Shown here: positions 36,410-49,139 of the stretch, piece after piece
Layout of the letters: each line of letters opens with the position of its first letter
Numbering within the stretch: the first letter of the stretch is position 1
Source: Pyxicephalus adspersus
Taxonomy: Eukaryota > Chordata > Amphibia > Anura > Pyxicephalidae
Direction: 5' to 3'
Length of the DNA: 64,000 nt
Assembly: GCF_032062135.1 (NCBI RefSeq)
Contig: NC_092862.1
Span: forward strand, 92,644,449 to 92,708,448
Notes under the pieces: model-generated
The model's input: the letters and a program-made list of their open reading frames with translations, nothing else
The model's database searches: none
Told to the model about the DNA's origin: nothing
Position numbers and translations under genes: made by a program

Positions 36410-39206
36410 GAGGCCAGTGAAACAATTGTATGGACCCTGCAAACAGCATTGTATACTGCTTGGGCTTGTTGTGATCGGAACATCCCATTGATATCAGAGG
36501 TCCTTGTTGTGAAGCAGCCTTCGTAACCATTATTTCCATATGGTCTACTGGCTTTGGAGCTTCAGAACCATTTCATCTTAGAGGGGCAGCACCCAAAGGA
36601 TGAATAAGCATTCATGAGATGACCTCCTACCGTCCTACTGTAAATACAGGAAGCTTGTACATGATGGTTGTATTACGTGAGATCTTGTTCTGAACTAACA
36701 TATTACATTTTTATTGTGTGCTACCACAATAGGAGCTTTTCTATAATGCACATGTGTTTTTTATCCTATTTTTCATCATAGCACAACCAAATATTGTTTG
36801 TATATCATTTTATTATGTACTGTTCCACCTTTTAAAATATTAACTATATTTTAATAAGTTGGTACTCTGAGTTCTATGCTCACAATTTCTAAAATTTTGC
36901 ATTCTAGAATTACATACCTGCTTCGTATATCTAGGGCCTGTAGGCTTGGTAGTATGTTTACTACTTGCATTTTGCATCTTGTGTGTATCTAATATAGATC
37001 TGTGTATATATGTGTTTGTGTGCCTAGTTGCCTTACAGCCCAATCCATGGAGGAGTTGCAGGTAGTGGCAAAGGTGTATGAGGTGAAGGCACTAAGGATT
37101 CCAACCCACAGGGTAGACTGGGTAGTCCTAGAAGTTTGGTAAAATCACTTAGCTGCTAAACAGCGGCTAGAATACGCAGGAGTGTATGTAGGATTTGTAT
37201 GTGTGTGTCCATTCAGCTTCATTCTGCCAGATTTTGGGAGAGTGTCCCATTAATGGAAGCTGTACTTAGTGAATCTGTTACTTGTCTCTGCCCACTTCTT
37301 TTCAAACAATCCTTGTTTTGACAGTATGATTACACATAAGCAAATATGAAGTAAAAATTACTTGCATGTTGTTCTAAAAATAAATGACCCATTTTCATAA
37401 ATTAAACAGATAAACTGATAAAAAAAGGAATATTTTGTCCCATGTAGGTTTGGATTGAATATAATCATGACAATTCTGATTTTCCATATTCCTTGAAGTT
37501 TTCTGATGGTGACAGCTACAAAGCTGATGACAGTTATGTGCATATTTTAAAAAGATTCTGCAGCATTTTCACTGACCATCACTAGTTCAAGTTTTTACAA
37601 TTCTATGTTAGGCCAGAAAATGTTTTTATCCTTAAAACAATCAGTCATAAGTGATAATTTCATATATGAATCAAACCAATTGTGGAAAAAATATGTCTAA
37701 TCAGATCAGGTAGAAAATTGTCTGTGGGCAGCCTTAGTTGTTAAATGTAAAGTACATCTGTCTAAGAGCCATTGTGTTGAAAGTTAAAAAACAGATGTTT
37801 CATGCGGAATACATAAGATATGCTGTTCATGTGATAAGTTTGCTCAGTTTAGCTCTCTATTAATAATTCCACTATTCCTTCACAAGAATAATGCAAGGAA
37901 ATGGTGGCTATCAAGTGTAGGGTTTGTCCTGAGAGTCTACTTCCAGTAAAGGGAAGGAATAGTTCAAAAATTTGCAACAGTAAAAATAAAAGTATGCAAG
38001 GTATACTAGTCAGTTCTCTGAAATACTAGCAACAATCTTTTTGGTAAGCTGGCGGTAAAAAGGGGACAGAAGTGTTCCATTGGAAACTAGGAAAATAGAC
38101 TTTGGCTTTTTAAATCTATGAAAACATATAGGTTATAATTTAAATATAGGAATTGTAAATGCAAATGTAGGGGAAGACTAAAAAGACAGATAACCTGTCA
38201 GTGACAAACTTTTATACAGTGACCCAATCTAGTTAAGACTGACTGCAGTTGCACTGTCTTTATTGTGATTGGTAGTAATAAACTCTGGGATAGGAAATTA
38301 GAACCTGTAATGGAATGGAAGTGTGAAGATGATGTGATAAGATGGCAAAAATGATTACTTGTGTAGGAGAGTTGGGCATCCCATTAAGCAGGATTGAGTC
38401 ACATGTTCCAGGCAGTTACAGAACTTTGTGTTCCACTGCACTGCAGGTGTTGGAAAAGTATTCATGGGTCGTGCATTAGAGGAGTGGTGCCCCTAAGGGG
38501 ACCAGTTAAAAGCCTTTCCTATTCTAATATTATTAGAAAATAGCCATAAATGAATGATTATTACTGTATTTGTTTGTAGTAATATTCATACATATTTATC
38601 GTTTTACCTGTGATCTGAGGATATAATAAAACTAATATAGTACAGAGATTATGGTTAAGGTTTAACATTAATGATCCCAGACACAATTCTGGCATCCGGC
38701 ACACATTGCAGAGCATTCTGCATGGACTTGTGCCAATCAGATGTACAATGAAGCCGCCAGCTTGACAATCATGTGCAGAATTATCAAAACTGCTACAGTA
38801 GCTTTACTCAGCAGTAATAGATGCCAAAAGGATGAGCTAAACAAGTGAATTCAAATGCTGTGAGTGAGAGTACAATATGGAAGAAATGAACTATGGAAAA
38901 TATATTGAGAAGAGCATTACAGTAAAGCAATAAAACACAAATTTCAGGTATAGTAATACTGTGTTAGTCAAAGGCATTAAAGAATTGATAGAGTGAATAT
39001 AGTAGTGGTATGATTGGGGAAGTCAAGAAGAGTTTTACTGTCTTGTTCCAGTCAGTTAGTTGCTCAGCTGAGCCACTGTTTTGTTTTTTTTTAATTTGTG
39101 CTGAAGTTGCTACAATAAAGATACAGGCCGGAGCCTGCTGAATTTTAACTGAATAAATACCAAAGGGTTTTCTTTCCCCAACAGGGATAATTTGCATGGG
39201 TTTTAA
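36410..39206. other. ITGA9 intron, unannotated part
   Basis: A 2.8-kb intronic stretch. No exon or nameable repeat. It ends with TTAA at 39203-39206, the target site of the next element. Confidence 0.45.
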
Positions 39207-40271
39207 CCACCTGAGCGTTACACTGAGGTCTAGATTTCTGTACCAAAAGCGTTACAGGTTTTCATGAAATTTTTTTTTTTAAATTGTAGACCTGTAACTT
39301 ACAGAAATATGTCCGAATAGGGGTCTAGTAGATATAATGAATATAAAAAAATGTTTGAAACACNNNNNNNNNNNNNNNNNNNNNNNNNNNNNNNNNNNNN
39401 NNNNNNNNNNNNNNNNNNNNNNNNNNNNNNNNNNNNNNNNNNNNNNNNNNNNNNNNNNNNNNNNNNNNNNNNNNNNNNNNNNNNNNNNNNNNNNNNNNNN
39501 NNNNNNNNNNNNNNNNNNNNNNNNNNNNNNNNNNNNNNNNNNNNNNNNNNNNNNNNNNNNNNNNNNNNNNNNNNNNNNNNNNNNNNNNNNNNNNNNNNNN
39601 NNNNNNNNNNNNNNNNNNNNNNNNNNNNNNNNNNNNNNNNNNNNNNNNNNNNNNNNNNNNNNNNNNNNNNNNNNNNNNNNNNNNNNNNNNNNNNNNNNNN
39701 NNNNNNNNNNNNNNNNNNNNNNNNNNNNNNNNNNNNNNNNNNNNNNNNNNNNNNNNNNNNNNNNNNNNNNNNNNNNNNNNNNNNNNNNNNNNNNNNNNNN
39801 NNNNNNNNNNNNNNNNNNNNNNNNNNNNNNNNNNNNNNNNNNNNNNNNNNNNNNNNNNNNNNNNNNNNNNNNNNNNNNNNNNNNNNNNNNNNNNNNNNNN
39901 NNNNNNNNNNNNNNNNNNNNNNNNNNNNNNNNNNNNNNNNNNNNNNNNNNNNNNNNNNNNNNNNNNNTTCAATTTGAATTTCCCGCACACGCGCCGACGT
40001 CATCGCGCACGCACGCACAAGAAGCCGGCCGGCTGTTTTTTTCTCCGCCGGCCGGCTTCTTGTTTCAGAGAGCACCCGGCGCTGGAACGAGAAGGACGTG
40101 GGATCGCGGGACCAGGTAAGAAGCCGGCCGGCAGCTGGAACACGGACCCGACGCTGGATGAGCACAGCGGGACCAGGTAAGTGGGATTTTAATATAGGCG
40201 AAAAAGTACGGGGTTATCGAAAGTTGCAAAAAATTTTTGCACGAAAAAGTACGGGGTTAGCGGTTGGGAGG
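39207..40271 (+). mobile_element. TTAA-flanked non-autonomous DNA element, copy A (with gap)
   Basis: It begins CCACCTGAGCGTTACACTGA after TTAA (39203-39206) and ends GCGGTTGGGAGG before TTAA (40272-40275). The left 157 bp are almost identical to 52053-52210. After the N gap come TTTCCCGC (39979-39986), a CpG-rich block with AAGAAGCCGGCCGGC occurring twice, two donor-like CAGGTAAG sites (40113-40120 and 40174-40181), and a duplicated subterminal motif CGAAAAAGTACGGGGTTA. No transposase is visible. Plus-strand orientation, the same as ITGA9. Confidence 0.82.
39364..39967. other. Assembly gap (604 N)
   Basis: Undetermined bases inside the TTAA element. By comparison with copy B the missing part should be the AT-rich centre. 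The long open frames that span it are artefacts of the N run. Confidence 1.
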
Positions 40272-40275
40272 TTAA

Positions 40276-42022
40276 TGGTGCCAAATATCAACACTAACAA
40301 CACGGTATATGTTAAAAAACAATTAGTTGCAATTTATTATACAATATTATAAAAAAACTTATCACAAAACGATAAATGCTTGCAAAATGCAAATAATGAC
40401 AATTCAGTAATCACATAATTTGTAATGATACACAATACCTTTTACAGTCCTTAACGCGTTTTACCAATAGGCTTCATCAGAAGGACAGAGCATTATTAGT
40501 ACCGCATCTATGTATTTGTTCAGATTTGTTAAAGATTCGGGTTGGTATTATGTCATTCAAGAAATGATGTTGGAAAGCAAGAATATTTGTTTAAATACCA
40601 TAACACAGACTTTTCTTGTGCAGTTAGGAGTGATGTGACCCCATAGAATTGTAGGTAGTCTCTTTTAGTGCACCACACTATATATAATCAAAAAGATAAA
40701 ATATCACCTTTTGCAGTATTGTCTTCAGATTTAGAGCAAAATAGAGCACCTTTTTGTTCTTTAGTTGTTAATTTTCCTGGGGTCACTCTTTCACTGCTTC
40801 CTGTCTGAATTTTAACTGAAGCCTGCTGTCTCATGTTTGGACCATCCTGACACCCCGTTGCTATGGGTGATCTCACAAGTGCTATTGCCATTAATGAAGC
40901 AGGTGCCTAACATATTTTTAGGTGAGAGTTGTTATTGGGAGAAGAATTTGAACATACTGAAAATTAAGTGCGTATTCCCTGCCCCAGATAATCCATTATC
41001 TGGCCATGGAATAAGATCATCTTCCCACCACTCATCTTAAAGTGTGCAATACCATAAGAGTTTTGCTTTAATATGCAGTGTGATATTCTCAAAGATTATA
41101 AAACAGGAGAAAGATTCTCTTATTAGTAACACACAATACGTTTATTATCACAAGACACCACTCCACTTCCATGTAGTCCTTAACATGTCAAAAGTGTATA
41201 CTTCTACTGTCTACTTCTGCAATACCTCACCCCGCACTTTCCCCTTCCGATTGTTTACATTCCACAGAGGGACAGACATTTTTTCAGATGTTTAGGCCAC
41301 ATTGACCCATCCTCTAGCCAGGTAACAAAACAACAAACAGCAGATACTTCTCTAAACCATTGCAATGGCTTTCATACCTTACTAACACAATGCAAATTAT
41401 TTATAAAAATCATGCTCCAATATCCACTAAACATTGGATAAGGTTAACTTTTATAGCTTTTTACCTAATATTAAACTACACACTCATTTGGAATAACCAA
41501 AATAATGACATCCACAGCAAAATAACACCAGGTGTCAATATCCTGGCAGTACATGATGAATATCAGCTGAAACAGAGTGCAGTTTCCAAAAAGCTAAATG
41601 ATCCATACTGTTCTCACTAAATGCTAATGCAATCATCTATGTCAGTTTTTTTTTATCATTTTGAATTTTGTTTTATTATTTTGAAATGTCTCTTATATTT
41701 TTGATGGATCTGTTATCTATTCGTAAAGAACTTGCTTTTCACACATTGTAATCTCTGAGTCTGAGTTGCATTTTACTTAGAATAAATTGAGTTTGGTAGA
41801 AATGCCTGCTAACATTGATCACTGTTCCCTGAGATAGTGATCACATTAAAATCAAACTTCAAAGTCACACACACAAGAGTGGGAATGTTGCATTCTGAGT
41901 CTGATCAGCACTTACTTTAACATTTTTACTGAATTTTATTACTTCTGGTGAGCAATTGTTGGACCTTCTGTGTAATGGTACTTTTTATTCGGTAATATTG
42001 TAGTATTTTTTATTCCTTCCAG
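40276..42022. other. ITGA9 intron, with a possible repeat fragment
   Basis: At about 40445-40490 lies ACGCGTTTTACCAATAGGCT followed by TCATCAG, which resembles an interspersed phrase (TGAAGCC...AAACGCGTT on the other strand) that I associate with frog repeats. I cannot delimit or name it. The remainder is AT-rich intron ending in the acceptor of the exon at 42023. Confidence 0.4.
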
Positions 42023-42099
42023 ACTTTCTTTGAAAGAAATTGTCGCTCTGATGACTGTCCTGCTGATTTACATCTAAAAGGTCAACTACTGCTTTCAAG
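42023..42099 (+). CDS. ITGA9: ITGA9 exon: genu Cys-loop between thigh and calf-1
   Basis: This is a 77-nt exon, too short to stand out as an open frame. It encodes TFFERNCRSDDCPADLHLKG followed by QLLLS and the first two bases of a Ser codon. The acceptor is TTCCTTCCAG and the donor AAG|GTAAGT. The two cysteines in NCRSDDC form the small disulfide loop at the integrin genu, the bend point between thigh and calf-1 used in leg extension (family knowledge). It starts in phase 0, continuing directly from ...IAQRNQ of the upstream exon, and ends in phase 2, completed by the C that opens the next exon. The upstream intron is 10.2 kb and carries SINE, hAT and TTAA elements. Homology, phase and splice sites agree. 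Confidence 0.95.
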
Positions 42100-45000
42100 G
42101 TAAGTGCCGTCTTGTTCAGTGATCATTAAAGGATACTACAAGCATTTATGGTTACTAAAAAAGTGTCAGTTTCAGGGATTCTTTGTTTTTGTTTTTTTAT
42201 GTGTACTTATGGCTAGTAGAATATATTACTATTTCTATATTATTTTATGAGCTGACCTTTGTAATTTGAAAGCAGAACATGAAAGTAAATCTCAGCAGCG
42301 CATAAAGTTTAATTGAGAGAAATCTTAAGGCACTGCTAGTTGTCTAAATTGACAACGAGCAGTGTCCTAAGTTTTCTTTTTGAACACCTTAAAATATGGG
42401 CAGCTCTGATATTTAAAAAACGTCTGTGCCCTTCTCTGTGCCTTCTGCACGTCATGATTGGTCAGTAATGATGACTATCATAGTTATGGAGCAATAGTGA
42501 GTTTTACACTTAAAAGCAGAGAATGGATTTTGTCTACACTACAGACATCTCTATTTTTTTTTTAGTTAACTGTCATTTAAATTCACGTTGTTTTGTAGTT
42601 GTTGTTCTGGTTGCAGTTGTGTTTATTGAGATATACTGCTTATTTTAAAAAATTCTATGCTAAGATGTACGATAAAACAAGTTGCCAAACAATCCATTGA
42701 GCTAATTAAATAGCATCTTTCTGCAAGGGAATGTCAGTTATAACACATTGCTTGCCCATGCAAATTAATGTAGGAGCTTGGAAAGTTAAAGAGTGCCCCC
42801 TAATGGAATCTTAAATGTGCATTGTACCACAAACCAACACTTACAGAAATGTAACAGATTAGTTACTAATATAAAAGCAAATAAAATAAAATGAATGTGG
42901 TTTAGTTTCTGCATTGTCTGGATTGTGGGATTGCTGGGTGTCTTCCTAAACTGCCTACATAAGCACCAGCAGAAATGTGTTCTGCAAAAAACAGCTACTG
43001 ATTTCATACAGCAGTAACATTTCTGAAAAGGGAACTAAATACCAATCACTCATTGGCAGTCATGAAATTTCTTGTATGTTGTATGCTTTCAATTAATATA
43101 GAAAAAACAAAATTAGTACAATAAAAATAAAGTTAGTCAGAGTTGGAATCAGAGTCAGAGGAACTATAAACTGTTGAGTTCAAAGTTTTATGTACTGACT
43201 ACACAGCCCAGGCTTTAACACACACACACATATACATACACACGCCATTTTTGTGCGACTCAGTAAAACATCATTACTTTTTACCTTCCAGTGCAAAATT
43301 TACAAATAACTTTCCACCACCATGTCCTGTTAAAAAAATTAAAAATACAGTTTTGGTTACCTGCTTTTTACAGACAAATTCTTAGCAAGTAATATTTTAA
43401 AGGAGCTCCAAAGGAATTTAGCATAATTGCAGGACAAAGTTTTTGTAGCTGCTGAAACATCCTGACATAAAATATCCAGTTCAGGGTATGCACAGTCATA
43501 CTGTGCCTAAAGTTGAAATCAAAGCAAATAATTAAATGCACAGATGAAATACACATTTGTAGGAGTTGTTTTACCTGCCAAAGGATTTGTATTTCTTAAA
43601 CAATCAGAAAAAATACCCTTTTATCCATCACATTATGAAGAAACAAAAACACACAATGATTAAAATAATCTACAAACATGGAATAGCAAATATTTGAATA
43701 ATTGATTCCACTGTATGGAAAAAAGGAGTTACTAAGCCCCAAACTTAGTTACTAACCCCAAAATATTCAAGTAACCCTTGCAACAACTTGTGCCAAAGTT
43801 CATGCATCTACACACTAGTAAATCAACCATGGAACAGCTGAAAATGAAGAAATAAAGGGATATGGGCAGTCCCAGTCAAAGCCATGATTTGAGAGCCAAA
43901 TACAAAATGTAGGCGATTTATAAAGGGGTGCTCAAAGAAAGTAGCACAAACATATTGTAATTGCAAATATTTTCATGGAGTAGTGGTCAATTCAAAACTC
44001 TTACTATTTCTGCTACTGGTGTAATACCAGCTCATGGGACTTTCCTTATTTAATTATATAATTTATATATATTTTATATCATTATTTTAAAAATTTCCAT
44101 TGGATGTTCATGCTTTTATACATGTGTGTATGTATAATGAGTAACAGTCAAGTGGATGTATTATATATATATACCAGCAAAACCTAGTAAGGGAGTAAAT
44201 GTATTGCCACTGACTGTTCATATCAGGATCTGATTGTATCAAACCTAATTAAAAGCAAAAAGTAATTAAAAATATAGCATTGTCACTATTGTATTTACAT
44301 GTAATTCATCTCTGTATCACATTATTTTGTAAGAAACTATAGTGTTTGTGAGCAATAAAGCACTCAGCATCAACCAACTTTGAGCAATGATAGAGAAAGA
44401 ACCAAAGGATACTTAGATGTATGAAATAGTGCTGAGTCCACACTTTGTAGTTATTTGAGGAATCCCAGTGATGTCATCCCTGATGCTATTGAAATTTATG
44501 ATGAGCTTTGGTAGCTCTGGGTTTTGCCTTCTAATACTGCAGTGGTGATCTATAGCATGTAGATAACAGCAGATCTCTCACTGAAAAGGAGTATGTGTAC
44601 TCCAAGTCTACACTAAATAAATGTTTTAAAACACGAAAAATAAGTAAAAAATATATTTTTAAAAGGAAAACAATGGAACAAACCTTGATGACATCTGATG
44701 AAATCTGACCATTAAATTCTGTGCAAACATGTTTTATCATTTGCAGTTCTTTTTCAGTGAGTGCATTGTACAGTAATATCAAAATAAAAGTTCTAGTATC
44801 AAAAATAAAAAGTTCTAATGAATTAAAGAGTGAGTTTAGAGTATTACCAGCATGCTGTGTTGAATGCAAAATGCACAAAAATAAAATGTTTATTTATTCC
44901 TTTTTGTATTACCATTTAAGAAATGTTTTCTTACTTCCTGTTCCAGTGACAGCATACAGGAAATGAAAAAGAATCTTTCACTTGGGATATGGCAACTAAT

Positions 45001-46860
45001 CAGATACATTTTAATGTTCTGTCTTGTAAATGACTCAAGAAATAAAAACTAGTTTTTGCTAGTGTAAGGAGACTATACTGGGTACAACAGAAACAAATTC
45101 CTGTGTTATAGTTTATACAATCTGAGGATTTATCATAAAGTTGCAGTACATTTTGGCTCATTCACTTAAAGCTATTAGGCTACAAATAAGTTTTTATGTA
45201 CCTGGTATTATACAGACTGTGTGCTCAGTGAAATTCATTTTAGAAGGGATGCTTTTACATTCTGCAGGGACCACTTTATGACTTTACAGTTAGTATGGAA
45301 GATTTATAGCAGATGCTGAAGTTGGCTGGCATGCTATGTATTTGTAGCATGAGCTATACATAACAGCTAGCTTAATCTTAGTTCTGAAAGATGAAGAAAT
45401 ATCAGCTTGCTCCCCAGCAGTGTCCTTTCTTTCTCATTGAATGGATTGATTACTTCCATATGTCCTTTTTCAGGCACTCTTTTTAACCTGAAATTCGGTA
45501 TAATTGTTACCTATACCTAATAATCAACCAGTCATGAAAACTGGTGTATTGTCACATTCACATATCTTTCTATCTTCATATACTGTACTGTATAGTTTAT
45601 TTCCCATTCACATTGGCTGAGTGTTTTGTGATGTATTAAAACCTCCCAGTCCTCATAAATGTCATTGCATTCTCAGGCATAAGTATTTTATTTCAGCATT
45701 TTTATGTTGATCCAGAACCTGCAGGGGGCTAACACCTGGCCCCTCTGCAGGAATGTATGAGTAGCTATAATACCAGTTGTGTGTGATTATTTAGGAGGAC
45801 CTTCCACCTGGTTATAAAAAAATCAGCAGGTCCATATACTGTTCCTGCTGCATATTAAAAAAACAAATATCTTGCAGTCTATAAGTTCCAGTGCTGTCTT
45901 CCTTGTTTTAGATGTCTTTGCAGATTTTTTTTCTTCCATACCACCATATTGAATTTAGAATTCAGCTGTCACTTTTTCAGTGTCACATATTTCCACAGCT
46001 GTCCCTCTGCTGATACACTGCAGCCCCTTTTGATGTGCTATTGTACACACGTGAGATCGGCAAACTGGGGGTAGATTGTCTTAAAGCCCATGGGCATATC
46101 TACATTACTTATCCAAGGATACTTTAGGAAAGAATACTCACATGCCAAGCCAAGTGTCAGCAGGGGTCAGTGTAATGAAAGGGCTGGCTTAAAAAAAAAA
46201 AACCCTATTGACCCTTTTATCCCTGGTGGCCATTGGTTCATTGTTCTGCTTATACATTTATTTTAATATATAATATAGATTCTGTATATCAATTTGCTAT
46301 GGCACTGATTTTTTATTCAACCTAATTTGCCAAACCCATGGTAGGATAACCTGAATATTTTCCCTAGACTGATTCAAACTACATTTTTAGACATGTGAGA
46401 CATACCAGGACCGGAACACATGGAAGCTGGTCAGGAATAATTAGACAAGTATGTCCTTGCAAAGGGCAAATTGACACACATTAATAAATAACCACAGGAA
46501 GGGCGGAAACAAGGTGCAAACAATGATGACTGAGGCAAGTCAAGGATATACAAGATAGGCTGGAGATACATAAAAATGAAACCTGGCCTATGACAATGTA
46601 GATAAATGGAAACCTAGATTGTGTAGAGGAAAGTTACAATGCGATCCTGTGTTTTAGTAAAATGTAAAATGTTTATATATTAAACTGCAAAATTTTTAAA
46701 ATAAAACAACATTAAAAAAGTAATATAGGTGGTATACAAAAAAATAACAATTTATACATTCCAAATATTGATAGTTCATGCAGTACGGGAAAGTACTGTA
46801 AAATAATTGTATCCTGCAACTCAATATAGTTGGGGGCCACATTATCAAACAAACAAACAG
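42100..46860. other. ITGA9 intron, unannotated part
   Basis: A 4.8-kb stretch with short CA/TA repeats near 43215-43245 and TA-rich sequence near 44160-44175. Frames such as 44531-44878 (minus, 115 codons) show no domain. A T-rich or A-rich tract lies at 46192-46202. Confidence 0.45.
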
Positions 46861-47163
46861 ATTATTAATATTAGCCAGAATTTATATAGTGTAGACATAT
46901 TATGAAGCACTTTTTAAAGTCCATTGTCATATCACTAACTGTTCCTCAAAGGGGCCCACAATCTAATGTCATTAAGATAGTCTAAGGACAATTTTTGAGA
47001 GAAAGCTTATTAACCTCAGCCGCATGTTTTTTTGGGATGTGGGAGGAAACCACCCAGACACAGGGAGATACAAACTCCGTTCAGATAAAGTCCTGTCTGG
47101 GATACGAAACTGTGACCTAGTGCTGCCAAGGCGAGAGCGCTAACCACTGAGCCAACCGTGCTG
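46861..47163 (-). mobile_element. V-SINE-like SINE, nearly full length
   Basis: Same family and orientation as 36066-36409. On the minus strand the A box is TGGCTCAGTGG (47144-47154), the core includes a GGAGTTTGTATCTCCCTGTG block and GGTTTCCTCCCACATCCC, and the tail has TATATAAATTCTGGC. It is shorter because of small core deletions. A (TTA)-type tail joins the flank. Confidence 0.85.
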
Positions 47164-47459
47164 ATTGTCTTTGATCTGTAGCACTGACAGAAAACTGCTG
47201 TTTTTTTAAAAAAAAAATCTGCATGTAGATACACTAAAGCTGTCATCAGGTTTTTGAGCCCCTGTGCACTTTTAGTATAAATTGTATCTGAAGGAAAATC
47301 AACACCAAAAGCATTCCAGTCTAATACAGGGCTTTTCTCATACTATAAGATGATTTAGTGGTTTCCAGGGTGCTTTGAGATGTTTTGTTACATTTACTTA
47401 TACCATAGCAGAAAATGTGCTGTAAATAGAATGTAACAATTTTTCTTTATTTGTTACAG
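47164..47459. other. ITGA9 intron upstream of the calf-1 exon
   Basis: A T/A run at 47198-47217, otherwise unremarkable. It ends with the acceptor TTTATTTGTTACAG. Confidence 0.5.
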
Positions 47460-47610
47460 CTTTGACTCAAAAACTGAGTATTTGGCATTGGGAGCTGTGA
47501 AGAACATTTCCCTCAATATCACCATCTCCAATAAAGGCGATGATGCTTATGACACTAATGTCTTCTTCAATTTTTCGAGGGAGCTGTACTTTATTAAAAT
47601 GTGGCAAGAG
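47460..47610 (+). CDS. ITGA9: ITGA9 exon: start of calf-1 domain
   Basis: This is a 151-nt exon. Its first base completes a Ser codon (AG+C), followed by 50 codons from FDSKTEYLALGAVKNISL to ELYFIKMWQE. The acceptor is TTGTTACAG and the donor GAG|GTAAGA, ending in phase 0. It encodes the first strands of the calf-1 beta-sandwich in the lower extracellular leg. Three potential N-glycosylation sequons are visible: NIS, the adjacent NIT, and NFS before REL. The GDDAYD segment is a typical integrin calf-1 turn. The frame stays open into the intron for about 35 codons with no homology there, so the exon end is set by the donor. ITGA4 differs strongly from this peptide after GDDAY, which favours ITGA9. 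Confidence 0.96.
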
Positions 47611-48544
47611 GTAAGAAGCTGTTTGGATGTTAATATTGCTATTCTTTTTTATATAATATTGTACAGCACTTTTCTTTCTAGAAAAGCTATCAAACATACA
47701 GTATGTTCTGAATGATCGTTATTCATATGAATTTAAAGCTGAGAGAAGAGCACATTTTTAAATTGTGGGTTTTCTTACCTACACATTCACCTAGCAGGTT
47801 GATAATATGTTGGAACTATAGCGCTTGTCCCATATAGTAGGGATGTAGCATAATTGCATGGGTTTAGTTGAGGGGATTTCTTTTTAAAAAGTTACAGGCT
47901 TGGGCAGTTTAATCCCTCTACATCTGTGGATAATGGCTTTACCAGACTACTCTTAAACTGCTCCAGATATTACTTTTCTAGCAAGCATCACTTGGTAAAT
48001 GATTGGCTGCATAGTAATAATTTGAATTTTTTCTCAAGCTGTTTTATCAGTTAAACCTTATTTTGATGCACTGTACCACGCATTGGTTTTAAGTCTGTTC
48101 TACCAAACCCCAGTGATGATAACAGTACCTCTATAGAGCAAAGGTGTCTTAAAGACTTCATGAAAAAGAACTAAATGTTTTGTCAATTGACCATTTATCC
48201 TTTTTATTGGCTCTGACACAGAGTCAGTTTTTAGTATTTGCCCAAACTAAACCAGGGAGTCAACCTCCAGTGAGTAACATCACTGTAGGTAATACATGAT
48301 AAAACAAATTAGGCTGAAATGATAATATTTATCCTGAAATATGCAGTCAAACCAATCACTTTACTTACAGGTAAATCCATGTGTCCACTGTAACTCATTA
48401 TTATGTTAAAAGTATCCTGGATCTTGTCAATAGCCATAGGAAATCAGGAAAAAATGTGGTCTTAATCTGAATGGATTTACAAGTTAGTTGAAATCAGCTG
48501 CTTTGTGTATATTCATACTCCACATCTAACATCTTCAGGTATTT
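47611..48544. other. ITGA9 intron, unannotated part
   Basis: Intronic AT-rich sequence. No exon or repeat recognised. Confidence 0.45.
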
Positions 48545-48905
48545 TTGGGATTTTTTTTATACAATGCGTCTGGAGGAAAAGAACTTTAATCTCTGGATAA
48601 GGAAGGGATTCTTCACTGTAAGGTCTGTGAAAATGTGTAATCGGCTCCCTCAGGAAGTATTTTTAGCAAATTCTATAGATTACTATAAGAAAAAGCTGGA
48701 TGATTTTCTTGACGCAAAGAATATAACTGAGTATTAAAGTTTTAAAGTATAGAAAACAGTGACTGTTGATCCATGTTGAGCAAATTGAACGAGGGTTTTT
48801 TTTGCCTTACTTTAGATCAACGATGTCTTTTTTATCTGTAATATGTTTATTTCCCTAGTGGTTGAACTTGATGTCTTTTTTCAACCTAACTAACTGACTA
48901 TTAAC
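48545..48905 (+). mobile_element. CR1/Rex1-like LINE 3' end
   Basis: From about 48567 the plus strand encodes RLEEKNFNLW-like residues, then KGFFTVRSVKMCNRLPQEVF and LANSIDYYKKKLDDFLD. This is the pattern expected at the C-terminus of CR1/Rex1-group ORF2 (FF ... NxLP ... A.S....K..LD.). It is followed by 3' sequence including GGTTGAACTTGATGTC and TTTTTTCAACCTAACTAACT, a phrase repeated widely in frog genomes. 5'-truncated and inactive. The exact clade is uncertain. Confidence 0.6.
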
Positions 48906-48971
48906 TGATTAATTTTGCATTGCTTTACAGAGTACATAGATGTATCACTATTATGTTAATGATATGTGGGT

Positions 48972-49139
48972 ACCTGGATGATCCAGCAAACCTAGAATGG
49001 ATCTGGTCCAGGGTTTAAAACATTTGCTTAAAAATAGCAAAATATGTTTGAGAAATTCATTCCAGGTTTGCTGGATCACCCAGGTTCACTGATGAAAGTG
49101 TATCCTCTCCAGCCTTGGAGATCTTCAATAAATCAGGCT
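48972..49139. mobile_element. Hairpin MITE, subfamily A, 5' end missing
   Basis: It has GATGATCCAGCAAACCTAGA, an ATCTGGTCCAGGGTTTAAAA block, the loop, TTCCAGGTTTGCTGGATCAC, CACTGATGAAAGTGTATCC and AATAAATCAGGC. The first 45 or so bases of the 5' arm are lost. Confidence 0.8.

Noticed and set aside
36237..36539. 100-codon reverse frame
   Set aside because: It is the translated SINE at 36066-36409 plus flank.
39299..40165. Long open frames of 208-288 codons across the gap
   Set aside because: They consist mostly of undetermined residues from the 604-base N run.
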